DNA of 64,000 bases from the NCBI GenBank assembly GCA_963923025.1, contig CAWUKV010000001.1, positions 1-64,000 of the forward strand. The letters are read 5' to 3'. The stretch comes from CAWUKV01 sp963923025 (lineage in GTDB: Bacteria > Cyanobacteriota > Cyanobacteriia > Phormidesmidales > Phormidesmidaceae). The notes under the pieces are model-generated. The model was not told the DNA's origin, made no database searches, and saw nothing but the letters and a program-made list of their open reading frames with translations. The position numbers and the translations under genes are program-made. This document shows, piece after piece, positions 1 to 9,483 of the stretch (within the stretch, counting starts at the first letter, position 1; every line of letters begins with the position of its first letter).

Positions 1-178
1 ACCAGCATCAGTTCCAGTCTGAGACCATGACCGTGACAGCGTCAGTCACCATACCCGCCAAAGCAACATAACTCGATCGAAGATTGCCCTTAACGCCTAA
101 AATCGAAGAACCGCTGAAGCCATCCCTTTTATTGCTGGGTTCCGTTGGGCTAGTTCCGTTTCCCTTCTGAATCTGGCT

Positions 179-202
179 GTTGGGTTACGGCCCCAACCCA
201 AC
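179..202. repeat. Short intergenic inverted repeat GTTGGGTT/AACCCAAC
   Basis: GTTGGGTT at 179-186 pairs perfectly with AACCCAAC at 195-202, and a further AACCCAACCTACG-like copy follows at about 212-224. This GGGTT/AACCC pattern resembles the small palindromic intergenic repeats common in cyanobacterial genomes. It lies just upstream of moeB. Confidence 0.5.
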
Positions 203-259
203 CTACGACCTAACCCAACCTACGCTCGTCCCTGATTGAACTCATCTCACCTACCGACC

Positions 260-1432
260 ATGCTGAATCCCGACCTGGATGACATCCAACTCACCAAAGA
301 CGACTACGAGCGCTATGCCCGTCACATCATCCTGCCGGAGGTCGGTCTAGAAGGCCAGAAAAAGCTCAAGGCCGCTAGCGTACTCTGCATCGGGACTGGC
401 GGACTGGGCTCACCGCTGCTGGTTTACCTGGCTGCCGCAGGCGTAGGCCGCATTGGCATCGTCGATTTCGACATTGTGGATCACTCCAACCTGCAGCGGC
501 AGATCATCCACGGCACCTCTTGGGTGGGCAAGCCCAAAATCGAATCGGCTAAGAACCGCATTCTCGAAATTAACCCCCACTGCCAGGTTGACCTCTACGA
601 AACCCGGCTCAGCGCCGAGAACGCGCTGGATATTCTTAAGCCCTACGACGTGGTGGTCGACGGTACCGACAACTTCCCCACCCGCTATCTGGTCAACGAC
701 GCCTGTGTGCTGCTCAACAAGCCCAACGTCTACGGCTCTATCTTTAGGTTCGAAGGTCAGGCCACCGTCTTCAATTACGAAGACGGTCCCAACTACCGCG
801 ACCTGTACCCCGAGCCCCCACCGCCGGGACTCGTTCCCTCCTGCGCCGAGGGCGGTGTGCTGGGCGTTCTACCCGGCATCATCGGGACGATTCAGGCGAC
901 CGAAACCGTCAAAATCATCCTGGGCTCTGGCAAAACCCTAAACGGGCGACTGCTGCTCTACAACGCCCTAGACATGACCTTCCGGGAACTCAAGCTGCGC
1001 CCCAACCCTGTACGCCCCGTCATTGAAGAGCTGATCGACTACGAACAGTTCTGTGGTATTCCTCAAGCAAAAGCTGCTGAAGCAGAGCAAAAGGCCAACA
1101 TGAAAGAAATGTCTGTGACTGAGCTAAAAGCGCTGTTAGATAGCAGCAGCGACGATTACGTACTGCTCGACGTGCGCAACCCCAACGAGTACGAAATCGC
1201 CAAAATTCCCGGCTCCATCCTGGTCCCCCTGGGCGACATCGAAAACGGCTCCGGCGTCGAGAAGGTCCGCGACCTGGTCAACGGCCATCGGCTGATTGCC
1301 CACTGTAAGATGGGGGGCCGCTCTGCCAAAGCCCTGGCCATTCTCAAAGACGCGGGCATCGAAGGCACTAACGTCGTGGGTGGCATTCAGGCCTGGAGCC
1401 GCGAAGTAGATGCTTCGGTACCCGAATATTAA
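260..1432 (+). CDS. moeB: Molybdopterin-synthase adenylyltransferase MoeB with C-terminal rhodanese domain
   Basis: This E1-like enzyme uses ATP to adenylate the C-terminus of the small sulfur-carrier subunit of molybdopterin synthase (MoaD, possibly also ThiS), preparing it for thiocarboxylation in the cytoplasm. The ThiF/MoeB fold fills about residues 15-265. It carries the ATP-binding loop GTGGLGSP, the acidic motif VDFDIVDHSNLQRQ and DGTDNFPTRYLVND. A rhodanese domain follows at about 285-390, with its active-site Cys in AHCKMGGRSA, so sulfur delivery and activation are fused, as is usual in cyanobacteria. A TTG at 236 is in frame, but the ATG at 260 gives the conserved start MLNPDLDDIQLTK and is preferred. 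No other molybdopterin genes are nearby. Confidence 0.95.
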   Translation: MLNPDLDDIQLTKDDYERYARHIILPEVGLEGQKKLKAASVLCIGTGGLGSPLLVYLAAAGVGRIGIVDFDIVDHSNLQRQIIHGTSWVGKPKIESAKNRILEINPHCQVDLYETRLSAENALDILKPYDVVVDGTDNFPTRYLVNDACVLLNKPNVYGSIFRFEGQATVFNYEDGPNYRDLYPEPPPPGLVPSCAEGGVLGVLPGIIGTIQATETVKIILGSGKTLNGRLLLYNALDMTFRELKLRPNPVRPVIEELIDYEQFCGIPQAKAAEAEQKANMKEMSVTELKALLDSSSDDYVLLDVRNPNEYEIAKIPGSILVPLGDIENGSGVEKVRDLVNGHRLIAHCKMGGRSAKALAILKDAGIEGTNVVGGIQAWSREVDASVPEY

Positions 1433-1669
1433 GCGCTGGTAGGAGGCAGGAGATAGAAGACAGAAGACAGAAGCGGTTTCAGCTCAACTTCTGTTTTCTG
1501 ACGCTTTTCTCCTGACTCCCCCCAAATACCGCTGAGGAGTAGCAGTTTGATAAGGGAGCAGCCAACTCCCTTGACCTTTTCCCCTTCGCCCTTGCCCCAA
1601 AATCAACTGGGATAAGGCTTCCCCTCGCGTCCCTACCCTTCAACTTTTCCCTTTCCCACCGCATCCGCA

Positions 1670-2131
1670 ATGAGCCTCAAAGACCGCATCAGCGACGAAA
1701 TCAAAACCGCAATGAAAGCCAGGGACAAGCTTCGCCTGGAAACGGTTCGAGGCGTTAAAAAGCTGATTCTTGAAAAAGAATCTGATGTCCGTGCTAAGGG
1801 CCAGACCGAGCTGACCGAAGACCAGGAAATTGCCATTCTCACCCAAATGGCAAAGCAGCGCCGCGACGCCATCCAGCAGTACACGGATGCAGGGCGGGTT
1901 GACCTGGCGGATAAGGAAGCCCAGGAGCTGGTTATCATCGACGAGTTCCTCCCGGCTCAGCTCTCCGATGAAGAAATTGAAGCCGTCATTGACGAGCTGA
2001 TTGCCGAAACCGGTGCCAGCAGCCCCCGCGACATGGGCAAAGTCATGGGACCGGCGATGAAGCGCATGCAGGGTCAGGCCGACGGGGGAAAAGTACAGCA
2101 GTTGGTCAAAGCTAAGCTGACAGGCGGTTAG
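1670..2131 (+). CDS. GatB/YqeY domain protein
   Basis: At 153 aa this matches the stand-alone YqeY family, which is related to the C-terminal tRNA-binding tail of GatB. It starts with the characteristic MSLKDRISDEIKTAMKARDK, continues with LRLETVRGVKKLI, and has the later signature FLPAQLSDEEI and MGKVMGPAMKRMQGQADG. The molecular role is not established; family members are thought to contact tRNA or the amidotransferase. It stands alone, with about 240 bp of noncoding DNA before it. Start ATG 1670 fits the family length. The family call is firm, the function is not. Confidence 0.9.
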   Translation: MSLKDRISDEIKTAMKARDKLRLETVRGVKKLILEKESDVRAKGQTELTEDQEIAILTQMAKQRRDAIQQYTDAGRVDLADKEAQELVIIDEFLPAQLSDEEIEAVIDELIAETGASSPRDMGKVMGPAMKRMQGQADGGKVQQLVKAKLTGG

Positions 2132-2230
2132 CTCGGCTGGGTCGCTAATCCCTGTTGCAATATCACTTCTGACACAGGCAATTCCAAAAATCACTGCCTA
2201 TCCTGAAGCCATACACGCTTCTTACACGGC

Positions 2231-3286
2231 ATGGTACAGCTCATAACTCGCCCCAGCAATCAAGCTCAGACCCGCCTTTGGAAACCTGAACAGGTGCTCT
2301 TTACCCCTGCCGCCCTAGAGCTGGACTGGGGGCAGCGTATTCTAGAGCGGGCGCAGCAGCTTGACTTGCCGGTCGTGAAGCTCCGCCAGAATCGCATTAC
2401 CGGCATAAAAGGCGAAACGAAGCGTGAGACCTACAGCCGTGCCAAGCGGACGATGGCCGTCGTGGTTGCGCCCCAGGGGCAGCTGAGGCTCAGCTCGATT
2501 CCACCGTCTGCTGACTGGCAGTTTCATCTGGCTCAGGGTTGTCCGGCGCACTGTCAGTACTGCTACCTGGCGGGCAGCCTACAGGGACCGCCAATGATTC
2601 GGGTTTACGCCAACCTGCCCGAGATTTTAGACAACCTGAAGCATTACGAAAAGCCCGACCGGCTGACAACTTACGAGGTAAGCTGCTACACCGATCCGTT
2701 GGGTATCGAACACTTAACCGGCAGTTTGGCAGAGTGCATCCGGTATTTTGGGACGCGCGATCGCGCGCAGCTGCGATGGGTCTCTAAGTTTGCCGCGGTC
2801 GATGGTCTGACCGACTTGCCCCACAACGGCAACACCCGCTGCCGCTTTAGCCTCAATGCCGCAACCATCTCACGCCAGCTTGAAGGGGGTACCGCCTCCA
2901 TTGCAGAACGTCTAGCAGCGGTGCGAAAGCTCGCTCTGACAGGCTATCCGGTGGGTCTCGTTATCGCACCGATCATGCCGATTGAAGACTGGCAAACCGA
3001 ATACGGTCAGCTGCTAGAAGCCGCAGCCGCCGCGCTCAACTTTGACTGTGACCTCACCTTTGAGCTAATTTCTCACCGATTTACTCCTGGATCTAAGCAA
3101 GTTTTACAAGGGTGGTACCCCAATAGCAAGCTGGACTTAGACAAGGAGAACCGCAGCGTCAAACGCAATAAGTTTGGCGGCACCAAGTACGTCTACACCA
3201 AAGAAACGATGAAGGAGCTGCGGCAGTTTTTTGAGCATGCAATTAGAGCAACCTTCCCCCAAGCCCACATTCTTTATTGGACTTAG
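2231..3286 (+). CDS. SPL-family (spore photoproduct lyase-like) radical SAM protein
   Basis: This 351-aa protein resembles spore photoproduct lyase-like radical SAM proteins found in non-sporulating bacteria including cyanobacteria. The radical SAM cluster motif CxxxCxxC is visible as CPAHCQYCYL at about residues 104-113, preceded by DWQFHLAQG. The C-terminal FELISHRFTPGSKQVLQGWYPN region is typical of the SPL branch. Bona fide SPL repairs UV-induced spore photoproduct. As cyanobacteria make no spores, the substrate here is unknown; DNA or nucleotide repair is a family-based guess. ATG 2231 is the start, and the gene is followed by a long noncoding stretch. Confidence 0.88.
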   Translation: MVQLITRPSNQAQTRLWKPEQVLFTPAALELDWGQRILERAQQLDLPVVKLRQNRITGIKGETKRETYSRAKRTMAVVVAPQGQLRLSSIPPSADWQFHLAQGCPAHCQYCYLAGSLQGPPMIRVYANLPEILDNLKHYEKPDRLTTYEVSCYTDPLGIEHLTGSLAECIRYFGTRDRAQLRWVSKFAAVDGLTDLPHNGNTRCRFSLNAATISRQLEGGTASIAERLAAVRKLALTGYPVGLVIAPIMPIEDWQTEYGQLLEAAAAALNFDCDLTFELISHRFTPGSKQVLQGWYPNSKLDLDKENRSVKRNKFGGTKYVYTKETMKELRQFFEHAIRATFPQAHILYWT

Positions 3287-3857
3287 TCTCTCTTTACGCG
3301 AACGGTTATATTTTCACCTTTTGTAAAACAACGAAACAAAGTATCCTGGAGTAGCGCAACGCCTCAACTGATACGCGTCACCCTACCCGTGAAAGCAAGC
3401 CACTGAAGGCAATCCAGCCACTCTTGCCTGCCATTGCCCTAGCCACAAGCGGCATGAGTTCGCAGCCTTAGGTTCTTACCGCACGCCAGGTTCTACACAG
3501 TATCAGCACTGTACACAATCTCTCTCCGCTGCTTGCAGGCAAAATTGTACAGGCAAGGGGATCAAAAGAAAATATAAAACTGCTAAAAGATCAGGATTCG
3601 GTACTTACACGCAGTCTACTGCCGCTACTGTATACCCTATTTAAGATTTTTTTAAGCAAATTGTTGTACCAGCATATTTCTCCTCAAAAAGCGTACAGCA
3701 TTGTATTAGAATCCATACGTCAGGGTGATTTCGGACCCTCGAACAGATTTGTTCCCACGGTCAAGCACAGTTACAGGTAACTTTTGAGAAAGCGACTCAA
3801 GAGTTCCAGCTGTTGTAATCAAAATCAGCCTGAATCGCTCATCTACCATTAGTGAAC
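3287..3857. other. Noncoding gap between the SPL-like gene and the GntR regulator
   Basis: This stretch of about 570 bp has no convincing ORF on either strand. It is AT-rich at about 3560-3700, including a T-run near 3645. The promoter of the GntR gene must lie in its right part. I see no RNA gene or repeat. Confidence 0.5.
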
Positions 3858-4553
3858 ATGTTGAAAAGTGCATCCAAAACAACCAGTCGGGTTGATAAGG
3901 TCTACGACGAGATGAAAACGCTCCTGGTGAACTATCGATTTCGCTTGGGCGAGCGACTTAACGAAGTTGCCCTCTCGAAAAAGTTTGAAGTGAGCCGTAC
4001 GCCGCTGCGAGAAGTGTTTAACCGCTTAACCGCAGAGGGCTGGCTACTATTCGTACCAAATAAGGGCTTCTTCTGCCGCTCACTGGAGGCCCAGACCATT
4101 ATCGACCTTTACGAAGTGCGCCAACAGCTCGAAGAAATGAGTCTGTGCCTGGCTATCGAACGAGCAACAGAAGAAGATATCAATGACTTGGCCGAGTTTG
4201 GCCGCGATATCTGTTTTGTGTCCGAGGCGTCTTCAACAGAACTCCTGGTTAGGCGGGATGAGGAGTTCCACCAGAAGATTGCCGATCTATCCAACAACTC
4301 AGAACTGTCGCGAGCTATTCGAGTCATGAACGAGCGGCTACACTTTGTTCGGTGGGTTTCGTTAGAGAACTCCGAACAGCGCCAAGCCACCTACGAAGAG
4401 CATCATCAAATTTTGGATGCGATTCGAACGCGTAACCTAGAGGCTGGCCTCGAAGTTATGAGAACGCATGTTACCTGCCACCGCGATGAAATCATCAAGC
4501 TGGTTAAGGAAAGCATTGCCAGGCTGTACGTTAAAGAGACTTGCAACAACTAA
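3858..4553 (+). CDS. GntR-family transcriptional regulator (FadR/FCD subfamily)
   Basis: This 231-aa regulator has an N-terminal winged helix of the GntR type (about residues 15-75), seen as VALSKKFEVSRTPLREVFNRLTAEGWL, followed by an all-helical FCD ligand-binding domain (about 85-215). The FCD domain keeps the usual metal-binding pattern: an Asp near DEEFHQKIADLSNN and His residues in EEHHQILDAI and RTHVTCH. Such proteins repress transport or catabolic genes until they bind a small carboxylic acid. No catabolic operon is adjacent, so its target and ligand are unknown. An in-frame GTG at 3852 would add two residues; ATG 3858 is preferred. No strong ribosome binding site is visible. Confidence 0.88.
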   Translation: MLKSASKTTSRVDKVYDEMKTLLVNYRFRLGERLNEVALSKKFEVSRTPLREVFNRLTAEGWLLFVPNKGFFCRSLEAQTIIDLYEVRQQLEEMSLCLAIERATEEDINDLAEFGRDICFVSEASSTELLVRRDEEFHQKIADLSNNSELSRAIRVMNERLHFVRWVSLENSEQRQATYEEHHQILDAIRTRNLEAGLEVMRTHVTCHRDEIIKLVKESIARLYVKETCNN

Positions 4554-4779
4554 TCAGCAGTCTTTTTCCTGGCTGCGCTCCTAGAAACTGTTGACCCTGT
4601 CAATCAGTGACACACGTTTTGCTCACAATCGCCTCCAGTTGCCCCTGTGAGGACGTTTCTCCAGAATTTTTACAGCGCCCCAGCAAGATTCGATTTCTCG
4701 TTACAGCCCCATTGTCTCAAGCATTAAACCCTCAAGCATTAGACTACAACCCGGCTCAGCTTTGTTGTGGGTTGCTAGA

Positions 4780-5100
4780 CTAGGCCGCAGACTCGTTCAG
4801 AGAAGCCAGAACGGGTTGTGTTACGTCTTTGCCGCCACCCAGGTTGGTGGCCAACGTTTGCAGCGTAAAAATAATGCCCCAAGGTATTCCCCACCACCCC
4901 AAAACAACAGATAGCAGGGTAAACTTCAGTCCTTTCAAGACAGCGTTTTCAGTCCCTTTTATAAAATAGATATCTGAGCGCCGTTTAAAGCTCATAAATA
5001 CAACAGAAAAGCAGTACTGAAAAATGACAAACTTACCGCCATTGCTAATTTCGGCGGTGAGCTGCTTTTGGCTCATACCTTCGACGCCGTGAATTTTCAT
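4780..5100 (-). CDS. Small conserved membrane-associated protein of unknown function
   Basis: This 106-aa protein starts MKIHGVEGMSQKQLTAEI and has a soluble N-terminal half, then about 25 hydrophobic residues around FTLLSVVLGWWGIPWG and a Gly-rich, Asn/Lys-containing tail. I recognise the GGKFVIFQYCFS and LGWWGIPWG pattern as a conserved bacterial family without assigned function. AGGA just upstream of the ATG is a plausible ribosome binding site. It is monocistronic, between the GntR gene and a long noncoding region. The single clear hydrophobic segment suggests membrane insertion; topology is not clear. Confidence 0.75.
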   Translation of the reverse strand: MKIHGVEGMSQKQLTAEISNGGKFVIFQYCFSVVFMSFKRRSDIYFIKGTENAVLKGLKFTLLSVVLGWWGIPWGIIFTLQTLATNLGGGKDVTQPVLASLNESAA

Positions 5101-5800
5101 TGTGAAATTCCTATATGAAATGCGGTGGCTAAAAAGGTCTAGAACAACTTCTCAAAAGTTTTAGGGGAGTACCGTACCCGTTGGGCTTCGACTCCTTGTG
5201 TAAAATAATACATAGACAAAGCTATGGGTTCCTGACGACACATCAAAAATTTGTTGGCGTTGAAGCGACACCTTGATGCAAGGGACCTCTCATCAGGATC
5301 ACTATGAGTATGGGGCTACACAGAACAGGTCATGGCATCTTACTGAACAGATTGCCTGAATCAGGACCTAAGTCAGGTCTAATGGGTAGTGTCTATCCAG
5401 CGCACTTCACGCATGTGCACAATCAAGAACAATTTCAACCTAAAAGAAGCTCAATATCTGCGGACTAACAACCCACCCAAAACGCTGTTCCTCAAGAAAG
5501 CATTTCTGAGAAAGTTAGCAGCACTCAACTATGATTAATATTCCCCAGCGGTTACGGTTGTCAACGTCGGGATTTTTGGCCTCGAGCACTTGCTTTAGCC
5601 TCAGACTATGGCTGTCCATTCCTTACAGCAAGATCCGTTACTCATAACCTGGATCAACCCCTTGCCGGTTGCTATCCCTCTTTAAAGAAAGCTGAATTCA
5701 ATCAGACTTGGCCTGGAAATAGGCTTACCTTAGACAAGTTCAAGAGTATCGAACTACAGTCAAACTGGTGGGTTCGAGCTCTGTTTATATCGGCGGGTCT
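5101..5800. other. Noncoding gap upstream of the flavodoxin-family gene
   Basis: About 700 bp without a supported gene. A 38-codon frame at 5531-5647 has no ribosome binding site or recognisable sequence and I do not call it. The promoters of the minus-strand membrane protein gene and of the plus-strand flavodoxin gene both lie here. Confidence 0.45.
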
Positions 5801-6394
5801 ATGGTTACTGTTGCAGTCGTTTATTTTTCTGGGCAGGGTCACACACACCAGATGGCAGAGGCCTTAAGCGAAGGTGCAGAAAGCGTGAATGGGGTCACCG
5901 CCCAGTTACTCCGTATTACTGGTGACCAGATTCAGGGTGGTCGCTGGCGAGATGAGGCTATACTGTCGGCTCTGAATGGGGCAGACGCGATCGCGTTTGG
6001 CTCCCCGACATACATGGGTGGCGTATCGGGCCAGTTCAAGTGCTTTATCGATGCCGCGAGCGAAGTCTGGTTTCAGCAGGGTTGGAAGGACAAGATCGCG
6101 GGCGGATTCACCCACTCAGGCTCCCCCAGCGGCGATAAGCAGGGCACCCTGCTATACATGGCGATTAACGCGGCCCAACACGGCATGGTTTGGGTCGGCT
6201 TTCCAGACTTTCCCAGCGAGTACCAGGGCAAGGACGACGGCGTAAACCGTCTGGGCTCCTTCATCGGCATTATGGGCCGCAGTGCCCCCGACATGAGCGA
6301 CGCCCCACCCGAGGTCCACCCCGGAGACCTCAAAACCGCACGTCTGTACGGTCAGCGTCTGGCAGAAGCTACCCTACGCTGGCAAGTCAACTAA
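5801..6394 (+). CDS. Flavodoxin/WrbA-family FMN-binding oxidoreductase
   Basis: This is a 197-aa cytoplasmic protein of the flavodoxin-like NAD(P)H:quinone oxidoreductase group. The FMN phosphate loop is seen at the N-terminus as VVYFSGQGHTHQMAEAL, the second FMN contact as AFGSPTYMGGVSGQFKCF, and the third as GGFTHSGSPSGDKQGTL. Such enzymes reduce quinones or related electrophiles and protect against redox stress. GTG 5768 would add 11 residues with no family support, so ATG 5801 (MVTVAVVYFSG) is chosen. It is convergent with the histidine phosphatase gene. The exact substrate is unknown. Confidence 0.88.
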   Translation: MVTVAVVYFSGQGHTHQMAEALSEGAESVNGVTAQLLRITGDQIQGGRWRDEAILSALNGADAIAFGSPTYMGGVSGQFKCFIDAASEVWFQQGWKDKIAGGFTHSGSPSGDKQGTLLYMAINAAQHGMVWVGFPDFPSEYQGKDDGVNRLGSFIGIMGRSAPDMSDAPPEVHPGDLKTARLYGQRLAEATLRWQVN

Positions 6395-6465
6395 GCCCGG
6401 TCGAACACCTACTACGCTGAAACAATGGGGCTGACCTGCCTAAATTTCACAGCCCCAGACTTCGA

Positions 6466-6498
6466 TCTGGCGCAGTTCTGGCGCAGTTCTGGCGCAGT
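6466..6498. repeat. 11-bp perfect tandem repeat, three copies
   Basis: TCTGGCGCAGT occurs three times head to tail at 6466-6476, 6477-6487 and 6488-6498. It lies between two convergent genes and ends on the last base of the minus-strand stop codon. It looks like slippage-type duplication. Confidence 0.9.
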
Positions 6499-7088
6499 TA
6501 AATGCTGTAGGTTGTACAGCCCCAGTGACGGCTGTGAGGGAGCCGTGGTCCCTGCCAACCCGCCCGTCGCAGTTCCTTGGCAATCAAACGATTGATGCCA
6601 CCGTGGGCGACTAGCACAATCGGGCTCGCGCACCGGGCCTCCGTTTGCAGTAAGTGGGCCACCATACGGGCACGGCGTTTAGCCGCTGCCGACGATTCAC
6701 AGCGGGGACTGTAGCCCAATCGCCAAATACACAGCGCCAGTGCGGTCCAGACCAGAGCAGGCAGCTGAAAATAGAGGGGAAAATCAACAGGAAACTCAAT
6801 CTCCCGAAAGCGAGGGTCCACAATCGGCGGTTGGGGCGTTTCTAGCAGCTCAGCGGTGTGCAGCGCGCGGGGGCGATCGCTGGCAAACACACGGGTTGCC
6901 CCATGCATGATGCGCTTAACCGACTCGGGTGGGGTTGCCCGTAGGTTAATCTTGGCCGCTTCGTAACGCTCTACAAACTGGCGAAAGTCGCGCCCCCGAA
7001 TCCGCGTCTGCAATGACACCGTGGGCGGACCATGGCGAATCAACGTAATCGAACGGGTGAGTGGCGCGGGACGAACGGGGGTAGTCAT
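6498..7088 (-). CDS. Histidine phosphatase (phosphoglycerate mutase-like) family protein
   Basis: This protein of about 196 aa has the phosphohistidine motif LIRHGPPTVSL, the second catalytic Arg region FASDRPRALHTAELL, the acidic residue in RFREIEFP, and the second catalytic His in IVLVAHGGINRLIAKELRR. All four catalytic elements are present. The usual RHGxT is RHGPP here, as in one branch of the family. The substrate cannot be told from sequence. The frame is open upstream to 7214, but the region before ATG 7088 is not family-like, so MTTPVRPAPLTRSITL is the chosen start. It is divergent from bioB, with about 190 bp between the starts. Confidence 0.82.
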   Translation of the reverse strand: MTTPVRPAPLTRSITLIRHGPPTVSLQTRIRGRDFRQFVERYEAAKINLRATPPESVKRIMHGATRVFASDRPRALHTAELLETPQPPIVDPRFREIEFPVDFPLYFQLPALVWTALALCIWRLGYSPRCESSAAAKRRARMVAHLLQTEARCASPIVLVAHGGINRLIAKELRRAGWQGPRLPHSRHWGCTTYSI

Positions 7089-7281
7089 GGTGCGTTGAGC
7101 TGGCATTTCGAGTTGGTAGAATGCGTTGGAGCCATACAAACCCCGTACAAACCCCATACAAACCTTTGTGGCAGCGCTACAGGTCGAGCAGGGATTAACG
7201 ATATACTTTGACACCGATCATTGACACTGATCCTATCGATACACAGTATAGATTTCTGCCACAAGCTGGCAGCTTACCGTT

Positions 7282-8364
7282 ATGGCTCCATCCCCTGCGA
7301 TCGCATCCTCCTCGTCATCTATGGCAGCCACAGCGGCCCCAGCAGATCACCAGTGGCAACGCATGGCCGATCAGGCCCTAGCTGGAGAAGTGCTTACACC
7401 ATCGCAGAGCCTCAGCGTTTTACAGGCTCCTAATACGGCGCTGTTGGCACAGCTAGCAGCGGCCTACCGGGTCCGACACCACTACTGGGGAAACCGAGTC
7501 AGGCTACATTTTCTGCTAAATGCCCAGAGCGGCCTTTGCCCCGAAGACTGCCACTATTGTTCCCAATCCAAGGTCTCGGCAGCGGATATCGAAAAATACC
7601 CGCTGATGACGCAGGATAAGATCCTGGCAGCGGCGGACCGGGCGCATCAGCTGAAGGCGGGGACATTTTGCATGGCCATTTCAGGCCGTTCCCCCTCCCC
7701 TCAAGTCTTTGATGGCATTTTGGCTGCCGTACGCGCGGTCAAGGCCGAGTATCCCATGCGGGTCTGCACCACCCTGGGCCTGCTGAATGAGGCGCAGGCC
7801 CACCAACTCAAGGCCGCAGGCGTAGACCGCATCAACCACAACCTCAATACTGCCGAAACTCACCACGAGCAAATCTGCACCACCCACGGCTTTCAAGACC
7901 GGCTGGCAACCGTCCAAGCGGTCCAAGCGGCAGGGTTAACCACCTGTTCTGGTGGGATTCTGGGCATGGGTGAATCCGACGACGATATTGTGAGTCTGGC
8001 CCTCTCCCTACGGGAGCTCGGCGTCACTAGCGTGCCGGTCAACTTCCTGATTCCCATTCCAGGCACCCCCTTTGCGGATCGCGGTAACCTGACGCCCCAG
8101 CGCTGCCTCAGAATTTTGTGCCTGTTCCGGCTGCTGCTGCCCGCCCAAGAAATTCGGATTGCCGGGGGTCGAGAAGTGCATCTGCGATCGCAGCAGCCCC
8201 TGGCCCTGTACGCGGCCAACTCCATCTTTGTTGGCGATTACCTGACGACACCCGGACAGTCGGCCCAGCAGGACTACGCCATGATTCGGGATGCAGGGTT
8301 TGTCCTTGAAGCTGAGGACGGCAGTCCGCTCGCAGATGACGAAGTTTACGCCTCCACTAAGTAG
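7282..8364 (+). CDS. bioB: Biotin synthase BioB
   Basis: This radical SAM enzyme inserts sulfur into dethiobiotin, the last step of biotin synthesis. The 360-aa protein has the CxxxCxxC cluster motif in CPEDCHYCSQS at about residues 90-100, which binds the 4Fe-4S cluster. The 2Fe-2S ligand Cys residues are recognisable in GTFCMAISGR, RVCTTLGLL and TTCSGGILGMGE. The C-terminal AGGREVHLRS and NSIFVGDYLTTPG are also typical. ATG 7282 gives a poorly conserved Ser/Ala-rich leader of about 30 residues; a second ATG at 7321 is possible. No other bio genes are adjacent, as is common in cyanobacteria. Confidence 0.96.
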   Translation: MAPSPAIASSSSSMAATAAPADHQWQRMADQALAGEVLTPSQSLSVLQAPNTALLAQLAAAYRVRHHYWGNRVRLHFLLNAQSGLCPEDCHYCSQSKVSAADIEKYPLMTQDKILAAADRAHQLKAGTFCMAISGRSPSPQVFDGILAAVRAVKAEYPMRVCTTLGLLNEAQAHQLKAAGVDRINHNLNTAETHHEQICTTHGFQDRLATVQAVQAAGLTTCSGGILGMGESDDDIVSLALSLRELGVTSVPVNFLIPIPGTPFADRGNLTPQRCLRILCLFRLLLPAQEIRIAGGREVHLRSQQPLALYAANSIFVGDYLTTPGQSAQQDYAMIRDAGFVLEAEDGSPLADDEVYASTK

Positions 8365-8391
8365 TGGGCTGTTCCATAAACCTTCTGAAAG

Positions 8392-8421
8392 GCTCTAGAG
8401 AACTTTGATGTTCTCTAGAGC
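8392..8421. terminator. Perfect 12-bp hairpin downstream of bioB
   Basis: GCTCTAGAGAAC (8392-8403) and GTTCTCTAGAGC (8410-8421) form a perfect stem with a six-base loop, 27 bp after the bioB stop. There is no T-run, so intrinsic termination is uncertain; it may protect the mRNA 3' end instead. Confidence 0.55.
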
Positions 8422-8736
8422 GAAACAGGCATAATAGGCTCAGCCCAACAAACCAAATCAAACACGTTTTCGCTTGATTGGTTACAAACGACTGGGGTTA
8501 ACCGCAGCAAACAGCTGCTTCTTCCATCTTTTCTATTACTGCTGTCGATTGATTGCATCTCTACCGCTTGTGATATTCAGGGTTGTTTTAGGTCGCGTTT
8601 GATACTAAAAGCTGGTACAGCGGTTACGATAAAACATTGGCAAATCGCAGTGGTCATACGGGTCTGCTATCGTACTTGTGCTAGCAGTATTCGCTCAAAC
8701 GTCTGAGTTGCTGCTTCTCTGGGTTGGTCGTATTTA
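8422..8736. other. Noncoding leader of the metallophosphatase gene
   Basis: About 315 bp with no ORF or RNA gene that I can support. It must contain the promoter for the phosphatase at 8737. Confidence 0.4.
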
Positions 8737-9483
8737 ATGAGTCGTCGCATTTTTATTGGAGACATCCACGGTCACTACGATGGCCTGATGAACCTGTTGG
8801 AATCCATCGCCCTGACTGACGCCGATCAGGTTTACTTCGTTGGCGATTTGATTGACCGTGGTCCCAAAAGTGCTCAAGTGGTCGAATTCGTTCGCAAACA
8901 TCGCTTCCCCTGCGTCCTTGGCAACCACGAGCAGCTCTTAATCGAAGCCTTCCCAAACGGTGAAACGCATATGCCAGCCTTTCAAGGCTGGCTTTACAGT
9001 GGTGGACAGGCTACGCTTTCAAGCTATGAAAGCGTAGACAATCTGTTCGACCATCTCAACTGGATCAAAACACTGCCCTACTACATCGATCTGGGCGATG
9101 TTTGGCTCGTTCACGCTGGGGTCAATCCCAAACGGTCCCTGGCTGAGCAAACAACCCACGAATACTGCTGGATCCGCGAGTCATTCCACGGGCACGAGCA
9201 GCGTTACTTTACCGACAAGCTAATTATCACGGGCCATACCATCACCTTTACACTGCCCGGCGTCTCCCCAGGGCAAGTGGCACAAGGCCCCGGCTGGTTA
9301 GACATTGATACGGGCGCATATCACCCCAAAAGCGGCTGGCTCACCGCTGTAGATCTCGACAATGAAATGATATACCAAATGAACGTGTACCATCACACGT
9401 TACGGATGCGCGCCTTAAAAGAAGCCATCTCTCCCGTAGAGCAGCGCAAGCTGCGGCGGCGATCCAACTACGCTATGCGGTAA
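8737..9483 (+). CDS. PPP-type metallophosphoesterase (serine/threonine phosphatase-like)
   Basis: This 248-aa protein has the full calcineurin-like signature: GDIHGHYDGL (about 8-17), GDLIDRGPKS (about 36-45), GNHEQLL (about 67-73), a later metal-binding His in VWLVHAGVNP and GHTITF. These residues coordinate two metal ions. The family includes bacterial protein phosphatases PrpA/PrpB and diadenosine tetraphosphatases; the GNHE form and length fit a bacterial PPP phosphatase. The substrate is unknown. It starts at ATG 8737 and stands alone, followed by a 320-bp gap. Confidence 0.9.
   Translation: MSRRIFIGDIHGHYDGLMNLLESIALTDADQVYFVGDLIDRGPKSAQVVEFVRKHRFPCVLGNHEQLLIEAFPNGETHMPAFQGWLYSGGQATLSSYESVDNLFDHLNWIKTLPYYIDLGDVWLVHAGVNPKRSLAEQTTHEYCWIRESFHGHEQRYFTDKLIITGHTITFTLPGVSPGQVAQGPGWLDIDTGAYHPKSGWLTAVDLDNEMIYQMNVYHHTLRMRALKEAISPVEQRKLRRRSNYAMR

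Noticed and set aside
1..71. Possible 3' end of a coding sequence at the left edge, ending TAA at 69-71
   Set aside because: The 22 open codons before the stop show no family character and the edge makes length or start untestable.
5531..5647. 38-codon frame from ATG 5531
   Set aside because: No ribosome binding site, no hydrophobic or conserved pattern.
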